Shown: one piece after another, positions 1 through 6,312 of the stretch
How the letters are laid out: each line of letters opens with the position of its first letter
Numbering within the stretch: position 1 is the stretch's first letter
Source: Paracoccaceae bacterium
Lineage (GTDB): Bacteria > Pseudomonadota > Alphaproteobacteria > Rhodobacterales > Rhodobacteraceae
DNA length: 6,312 bases
Assembly (NCBI GenBank): GCA_020832725.1
Contig: JAFIEC010000435.1
Location: 1-6,312, forward strand
Direction of reading: 5' to 3'
Notes under the pieces: model-generated
What the model saw: the letters and a program-made list of their open reading frames with translations, nothing else
Told to the model about the DNA's origin: nothing
The model's database searches: none
Position numbers and translations under genes: made by a program

Positions 1-2104
1 TCTGGATCTCGTCCGAGATGTTCTGGGGCACCGCCTCGTAATGGTCGAACTGCATCGTGAACTGAGCCCGGCCCGAGGACATGGAGCGCAGCGTGTTGAT
101 GTAGCCGAACATGTTGGCCAGCGGCACGAAGGCGGTGATCACGTTGGCATTGCCACGTGTATCCTGTCCCTGAACCATGCCGCGGCGGCTGGTGAGATCG
201 CCGATGATGCCACCGGTATATTCCTCGGGGGTCACCACTTCGACCTTCATGATCGGCTCGAGCAGCTTGGCTCCGGCTTTCTTGAGTCCGTCGCGCATGG
301 CTGCACGTGCAGCGATTTCGAACGCCAGCACACTGGAGTCGACATCGTGGTAGGCACCATCCACCAGGGCCACCTTGAAATCGATCACCGGAAAACCCGC
401 AAGCGGACCCGAATCCATGACCGACTGGATGCCCTTCTCGACACCGGGAACATATTCCTTGGGCACCGTCCCGCCGACGATCTTGGACTCGAAGCTGTAG
501 CCCTCTCCCGGCTCGGTCGGCGTGATCTCCAGCTTGATGCGCGCGAACTGACCCGAACCACCGGTCTGCTTCTTGTGAGTGTAGTCGATCTCCGTCTTGT
601 GAGAGATCGTCTCGCGATAGGCCACCTGCGGCGCGCCGATGTTCGCCTCGACCTTGAACTCCCGCTTCATGCGGTCGACGAGGATATCGAGGTGAAGCTC
701 GCCCATGCCCTTCATGATGGTCTGACCCGACTCGATGTCGGTCTCGACGCGGAAGGACGGGTCCTCGGCAGCGAGGCGCGCCAGCGCCTGAGCCATCTTT
801 TCCTGGTCCGCCTTGGTCTTGGGTTCGATGGCGATCTCGATCACCGGATCGGGGAAGGTCATGGTCTCGAGCACGACCGGCTTGGACGCGTCGCACAACG
901 TGTCGCCCGTCGTCGTCTCCTTGAGGCCCGCCAGCGCGATGATATCGCCCGAAAAGGCCTCGTCGATCTCCTCGCGGTTGTTCGAGTGCATCATCATCAT
1001 GCGCCCGACGCGTTCCCGCCGACCCTTTGTCGAGTTGATCATCTGGTCGCCCTTCTTGAGGACGCCCGAATAGATGCGGGTGAAGGTGAGCGAGCCCACG
1101 AAGGGATCGTTCATGATCTTGAAGGCCAGACCGGCAAACGGCTGCGCATCATCAGCAGAACGTTCGATGTTGCGGGTTTCCGTCTCGTCACCCGGCGCGA
1201 AGCCCATGTAGGGGGGCACATCGAGGGGGCCGGGGAGGAAATCGATCACGGCGTTCAGAAGCGGCTGCACACCCTTGTTCTTGAATGCCGACCCCGCAAG
1301 CACAGGAACGAACGTCAACGACAGCGTGCCCTTGCGGATGAGGCGGCGCAGCGTCTCGACATCGGGCTCCTTGCCCTCGAGATAGGCCTCCATGACCTCG
1401 TCGTCCTGCTCCACGGCAAGCTCGATCATCTTGGAGCGCCATTCGTCGACGATCTCTTCCATCTCTTCGCGGACGGGCTGGCGGGTCCAGGACGCGCCGA
1501 GGTCCTCGCCGCGCCAGGTCCATTCCTCCTGGGTGATCAGGTCGATGATCCCCTCGAGCTTGTCCTCGGCGCCGATGGGGAGCGCGACCGGCATCGGGGT
1601 GGCGCCCGTGCGGTCCTTGATCATGCGCACGCAGTTGAAGAAATCCGCGCCGATCTTGTCCATCTTGTTGACGAAGACGATCCGCGGCACCTTGTAGCGG
1701 TCCGCCTGACGCCACACGGTCTCGGTCTGCGGCTCCACGCCCGCGTTGGCGTCAAGCAGGCAGATCGCCCCGTCGAGCACGGCAAGGCTGCGCTCCACCT
1801 CGATGGTGAAGTCCACGTGCCCGGGCGTGTCGATGATGTTGAAGCGGAATTTTTCCGTCAGAGGCGTGGTGCCATCTTCGGTCCGCTCCCAGAAGGTGGT
1901 GGTCGCCGCCGACGTGATGGTGATCCCCCGCTCCTGCTCCTGCTCCATCCAATCCATCGTCGCGGCGCCGTCATGCACCTCGCCGATCTTGTGGGACTTG
2001 CCGGTGTAATACAGGATCCGCTCGGTCGTCGTTGTCTTGCCCGCATCGATATGAGCCATGATACCGAAGTTCCGGTAGCGGGTCAGGGGATAGTCGCGTG
2101 CCAT
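1..2104 (-). CDS. fusA: Translation elongation factor G (EF-G), 3' end cut by window edge
   Basis: EF-G is the cytoplasmic GTPase that drives translocation of tRNA and mRNA on the ribosome. The reading frame shows 701 residues from an ATG at 2104-2102 to the window edge. The last visible residues are QNISDEIQ, and EF-G is usually about 700-710 residues, so only a few codons and the stop are missing. The G domain is intact: G1 AHIDAGKT (residues 17-24), switch I RGITIT (59-64), G3 DTPGH (92-96, with the catalytic-type His96), G4 NKMD (146-149, bases 1658-1669) and G5 GSAF (about 271-274). The domain IV tip motif YHDVDSS is present, with its His at about residue 586 (bases 347-349). It is the third gene of the str operon, 22 nt after rpsG and preceded by GAGGA at good spacing. 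No codon is TTA, CTA or TCA, consistent with biased, highly expressed codon use. It is canonical EF-G, not a TetM-type protection protein. Confidence 0.98.
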   Translation of the reverse strand, partial: MARDYPLTRYRNFGIMAHIDAGKTTTTERILYYTGKSHKIGEVHDGAATMDWMEQEQERGITITSAATTTFWERTEDGTTPLTEKFRFNIIDTPGHVDFTIEVERSLAVLDGAICLLDANAGVEPQTETVWRQADRYKVPRIVFVNKMDKIGADFFNCVRMIKDRTGATPMPVALPIGAEDKLEGIIDLITQEEWTWRGEDLGASWTRQPVREEMEEIVDEWRSKMIELAVEQDDEVMEAYLEGKEPDVETLRRLIRKGTLSLTFVPVLAGSAFKNKGVQPLLNAVIDFLPGPLDVPPYMGFAPGDETETRNIERSADDAQPFAGLAFKIMNDPFVGSLTFTRIYSGVLKKGDQMINSTKGRRERVGRMMMMHSNNREEIDEAFSGDIIALAGLKETTTGDTLCDASKPVVLETMTFPDPVIEIAIEPKTKADQEKMAQALARLAAEDPSFRVETDIESGQTIMKGMGELHLDILVDRMKREFKVEANIGAPQVAYRETISHKTEIDYTHKKQTGGSGQFARIKLEITPTEPGEGYSFESKIVGGTVPKEYVPGVEKGIQSVMDSGPLAGFPVIDFKVALVDGAYHDVDSSVLAFEIAARAAMRDGLKKAGAKLLEPIMKVEVVTPEEYTGGIIGDLTSRRGMVQGQDTRGNANVITAFVPLANMFGYINTLRSMSSGRAQFTMQFDHYEAVPQNISDEIQ

Positions 2105-2112
2105 TGGTCAGG

Positions 2113-2117
2113 TCCTC
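2113..2117 (-). promoter_or_regulatory. Ribosome binding site of fusA
   Basis: The minus strand reads GAGGA 8 nt before the fusA ATG, inside the 22-nt gap after the rpsG TAA stop. Spacing and sequence fit a standard Shine-Dalgarno site and support the ATG at 2104-2102 as the start. Confidence 0.8.
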
Positions 2118-2126
2118 AGGCTTGGG

Positions 2127-2597
2127 TTACCAGCGGTAATGGCTGAACGCCTTGTTGGCGTCAGCCATCTTGTGGGTGTCTTCGCGCTTCTTCACGGCGG
2201 AGCCCCGGGAATTCATCGCGTCCACCAGCTCTCCGGCCAGACGCTCTTCCATGGTGTTCTCGTTGCGCTTGCGCGCGGCGGCGATCAGCCAGCGGATGGC
2301 CAGCGCCTCTCGACGCTCGATCCGGACCTCGACGGGCACCTGGTAGGTCGCGCCGCCAACGCGGCGGGAGCGCACTTCCACCGAGGGCTTCACGTTCTCG
2401 AGCGCCTCGTGGAACACCTCGACCGGAGCGCGCTTGGTGCGCTGCTCGACACGGTCGAACGCATTGTAGACGATGCTCTCTGCAACCGATTTCTTGCCGT
2501 CGATCATGAGGTTGTTCATGAACTTGGTAAGGACACGGTCTCCGAACTTGGCGTCGGGCAGGACCTCGCGCTTTTCCGCGCTGTGACGACGTGACAT
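2127..2597 (-). CDS. rpsG: 30S ribosomal protein S7
   Basis: S7 nucleates assembly of the 3' major domain (head) of the 30S subunit and lines the mRNA exit channel next to the E-site tRNA. The product is 156 residues, the usual bacterial length, with a TAA stop at 2129-2127. The start MSRRHSAEKR, the helix region KFMNNLMIDGKKSVAE (about 25-40), the beta-hairpin around SVEVRSRRVGGATYQVPVEV (about 72-91) and the C-terminal KREDTHKMADANKAFSHYRW are all typical of the family. The ATG at 2597-2595 follows a near-perfect Shine-Dalgarno sequence. The gene lies 11 nt after rpsL and 22 nt before fusA, the conserved str-operon order. In E. coli S7 is the autogenous repressor of this operon, acting at the rpsL-rpsG junction, but the junction here is too short to hold that site. 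Confidence 0.98.
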   Translation of the reverse strand: MSRRHSAEKREVLPDAKFGDRVLTKFMNNLMIDGKKSVAESIVYNAFDRVEQRTKRAPVEVFHEALENVKPSVEVRSRRVGGATYQVPVEVRIERREALAIRWLIAAARKRNENTMEERLAGELVDAMNSRGSAVKKREDTHKMADANKAFSHYRW

Positions 2598-2604
2598 CCG
2601 GTCT

Positions 2605-2611
2605 CTCCTTA
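2605..2611 (-). promoter_or_regulatory. Ribosome binding site of rpsG overlapping the rpsL stop codon
   Basis: The minus strand reads TAAGGAG, in which TAA (2611-2609) is the rpsL stop codon and AAGGAG pairs with the 16S rRNA anti-Shine-Dalgarno sequence. It sits 7 nt before the rpsG ATG. A terminating ribosome would therefore cover the initiation site, which suggests translational coupling of S12 and S7. Confidence 0.85.
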
Positions 2612-2980
2612 TTTCGGACGCTTGGCGCCGTATTTCGATCGGCGCTGGCGGCGGTCCTTGACACCCTGGGTGTCGAGCACGCCGCGCAGGATGTGATAAC
2701 GCACACCGGGAAGGTCCTTGACGCGGCCGCCACGGATCAGCACCACGGAGTGTTCCTGCAGGTTGTGCTTCTCGCCGGGAATGTAGCTGATCACCTCATA
2801 CCCGTTGGTGAGGCGAACCTTGGCCACTTTCCGCATCGCCGAGTTCGGCTTTTTCGGCGTCGTGGTATAGACGCGCGTACATACGCCGCGCTTTTGCGGG
2901 CACTGCTCCAGATGGAGCGATTTCGAGCGTTTCACTTTGGGCTGCCGCGGCTTGCGGATCAGCTGCTGGATCGTTGGCAT
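2609..2980 (-). CDS. rpsL: 30S ribosomal protein S12
   Basis: S12 sits at the 30S decoding centre and affects accuracy and streptomycin response. The product is 123 residues, the normal length, starting MPTIQQLIRKPRQ. The conserved block CPQKRGVCTRVYTTTPKKPN (residues 27-46) and GGRVKDLPGVRYH (84 onward) are present. Counting Met as residue 1, Lys43 and Lys88 are both lysine, matching the streptomycin-sensitive type. Asp89, the residue methylthiolated in species that have RimO, is also present. The frame is open 35 codons further upstream to an ATG at 3085-3083, but family length and the conserved MPTI start fix the start at 2980-2978. It is the first gene of the str operon, with its own probable promoter about 200 bp upstream. 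The stop TAA overlaps the rpsG ribosome binding site. Confidence 0.98.
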   Translation of the reverse strand: MPTIQQLIRKPRQPKVKRSKSLHLEQCPQKRGVCTRVYTTTPKKPNSAMRKVAKVRLTNGYEVISYIPGEKHNLQEHSVVLIRGGRVKDLPGVRYHILRGVLDTQGVKDRRQRRSKYGAKRPK

Positions 2981-2985
2981 TCCGG

Positions 2986-2991
2986 TTCCCC
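2986..2991 (-). promoter_or_regulatory. Probable weak ribosome binding site of rpsL
   Basis: The minus strand reads GGGGAA 5 nt before the rpsL ATG at 2980-2978. This is an imperfect Shine-Dalgarno match, clearly weaker than the site in front of rpsG. A weak site on the first cistron leaves room for control by the leader, but that is inference. Confidence 0.45.
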
Positions 2992-3042
2992 GTGTCTCAA
3001 CCCGTTCATGTGCCCGGCGCTGGACTGCGCACAAAACACCAT

Positions 3043-3081
3043 CACCGCATGCACCCTCCGTCCTCGGAGGATGCCGCGGTG
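3043..3081 (-). promoter_or_regulatory. Large stem-loop in the rpsL leader
   Basis: On the minus strand GCATCCTCCG (3074-3065) pairs with CGGAGGGTGC (3060-3051) around an AGGA tetraloop, giving 10 bp with one G-U pair. A lower stem, CACCGC with GCGGTG, adds 6 bp below a small 1x2 internal loop. A short TTTT (3036-3033) follows 6 nt after the stem base. An alternative lower pairing, ACACC (3082-3078) with GGTGT (3040-3036), would place the T tract directly after the stem. It could be an attenuator, a ribosomal-protein binding site or a stabilising 5' structure. The pairing is visible in the sequence; the role is not. Confidence 0.6.
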
Positions 3082-3092
3082 TCATTCCAGAG

Positions 3093-3116
3093 GATCGTGG
3101 CCCTCAGGCCAGGATC
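3093..3116 (-). promoter_or_regulatory. Second stem-loop in the rpsL leader
   Basis: On the minus strand GATCCTGGCC (3116-3107) pairs with GGCCACGATC (3102-3093) around a TGAG tetraloop, giving 9 bp with one C-C mismatch. It precedes the larger leader hairpin and overlaps a tiny ATG frame (3118-3104, MILA then stop). No T tract follows, so it does not look like a terminator. Confidence 0.5.
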
Positions 3117-3176
3117 ATGACCACCTGTTTCTGGCTGTGCGGCGCTAAGGGGTGACCCGTCACCGCAAGTGACGCG

Positions 3177-3205
3177 CGTATATGGGGAGTCGGGGGGGTT
3201 GTCAA
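3177..3205 (-). promoter_or_regulatory. Predicted sigma70-type promoter of the str operon
   Basis: The minus strand has a perfect -35 TTGACA (3205-3200), a 17-bp spacer (3199-3183) and a -10 TATACG (3182-3177). The predicted +1 is an A near 3170. The discriminator CGCGTC (3176-3171) is G+C-rich, a property known from ppGpp/DksA-responsive promoters of the translation apparatus. The -10 element has G instead of T at -7, a deviation reported as common in Rhodobacter, where CarD helps open such promoters. The spacer contains seven consecutive C and a GACTC, a GANTC-class methylation site. The promoter lies just beyond the rpoC terminator and reads toward rpsL. Confidence 0.8.
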
Positions 3206-3240
3206 CAGCTGCCCGCTGCCCGCCTGCCCTGCCGTCTTAT

Positions 3241-3273
3241 GCAAAGGGCCCCGGTTATTACACCGGGGCCCCC
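3241..3273 (-). terminator. Probable intrinsic terminator after rpoC
   Basis: On the minus strand GGGCCCCGGT (3271-3262) pairs perfectly with ACCGGGGCCC (3255-3246) around the 6-nt loop GTAATA, followed by TTTGC. Two flanking G-U pairs could lengthen the stem but would use up part of the T tract. The hairpin begins about 30 nt after the rpoC stop. The stem is very stable but the T run is only three bases, so termination may be incomplete. On the plus strand no T tract follows, so it should act in the rpoC direction. Confidence 0.75.
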
Positions 3274-3302
3274 ATGCGCTGCAAAATGTGTCGAGGGGCG
3301 GC

Positions 3303-6312
<3,010 letters not shown>

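Larger units (their letters stand above)
2981..3170 (-). promoter_or_regulatory. Long structured 5' leader of the str operon
   Basis: Counting from the predicted -10 element, transcription should begin near 3170 with an A, giving an untranslated leader of about 190 nt before rpsL. It contains two clear stem-loops (3093-3116 and 3043-3081), an alternating set of 5-bp complementary segments near its 5' end (3152-3173), and short open frames (a 4-codon ATG frame at 3118-3104 and a 27-codon frame at 3042-2959 that overlaps the rpsL start). I do not recognise a known riboswitch. rpsL leader RNA families are known in other bacteria, but I cannot assign this one to any of them. The start site is predicted, not observed. 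Confidence 0.5.

Noticed and set aside
1188..1715. 175-codon minus-strand frame inside fusA
   Set aside because: A frame-shifted shadow of EF-G with Arg/Gly/Ala-rich low-complexity content.
41..2146. 701-codon open frame on the plus strand across fusA
   Set aside because: It is in exact codon register with fusA, so it is open only because fusA lacks TTA, CTA and TCA codons. The translation (His-, Asp- and Arg-rich) resembles no family I know, while the minus strand encodes unmistakable EF-G.
2139..2594. Plus-strand open frame across rpsG
   Set aside because: In codon register antisense to S7; the same codon-bias artefact.
2161..2733. 190-codon minus-strand frame overlapping rpsL and rpsG
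   Set aside because: An Arg- and Ala-rich out-of-frame shadow of two certain ribosomal protein genes.
2981..3085. 35-codon in-frame N-terminal extension of S12 from an ATG at 3085-3083
   Set aside because: S12 is 123 residues with a conserved MPTI-type start, the upstream ATG has no good ribosome binding site, and the extension would be translated through the large leader hairpin. Kept as leader sequence.
2591..3148. Plus-strand open frame across rpsL and part of its leader
   Set aside because: In register antisense to S12 and running through the leader hairpins; no recognisable product.

Overview
This window holds ordinary core transcription and translation genes, all on the minus strand. 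In transcription order (right to left) they are the C-terminal part of rpoC (RNA polymerase beta'), a 322-bp gap, then rpsL (S12), rpsG (S7) and nearly all of fusA (EF-G). This is the junction between the rpoBC operon and the str operon. The G+C-rich codon use, the lineage-specific insert in the beta' trigger loop and the protein wording all point to an alphaproteobacterium, most likely of the Rhodobacterales/Rhodobacteraceae. The family-level call comes from recognition, not a database search. rpoC is cut at the right edge and fusA at the left edge; fusA lacks only its last few codons, and tuf would be expected next but is not visible.

The non-coding part lies between 2981 and 3302. Reading on the minus strand, rpoC ends at 3303, and a 10-bp G+C stem-loop with a short T tract follows as a probable intrinsic terminator (3241-3273). 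Next comes a strong sigma70-type promoter (TTGACA, 17-bp spacer, TATACG; 3205-3177). It has a G+C-rich discriminator and no T at -7, as reported for many Rhodobacter promoters. A leader of about 190 nt precedes rpsL and contains at least two stable hairpins (3093-3116 and 3043-3081). The str operon therefore appears to be transcribed separately from rpoBC, with a structured leader that may regulate it.

Within the str operon the genes are tightly packed. rpsL and rpsG are 11 nt apart, and the rpsL stop codon forms part of the rpsG Shine-Dalgarno sequence. rpsG and fusA are 22 nt apart. The roughly 100-nt rpsL-rpsG intercistronic region that E. coli S7 uses for autoregulation is absent, which makes the leader the most plausible place for feedback control. 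Together the products are the catalytic RNA polymerase subunit, two 30S proteins of the decoding and mRNA-exit regions, and the translocation GTPase.

I found no mobile element, CRISPR array, tRNA, rRNA or accessory system, and no sign of a new multi-gene system. The points worth a second look are all in the rpoC-rpsL intergenic region.
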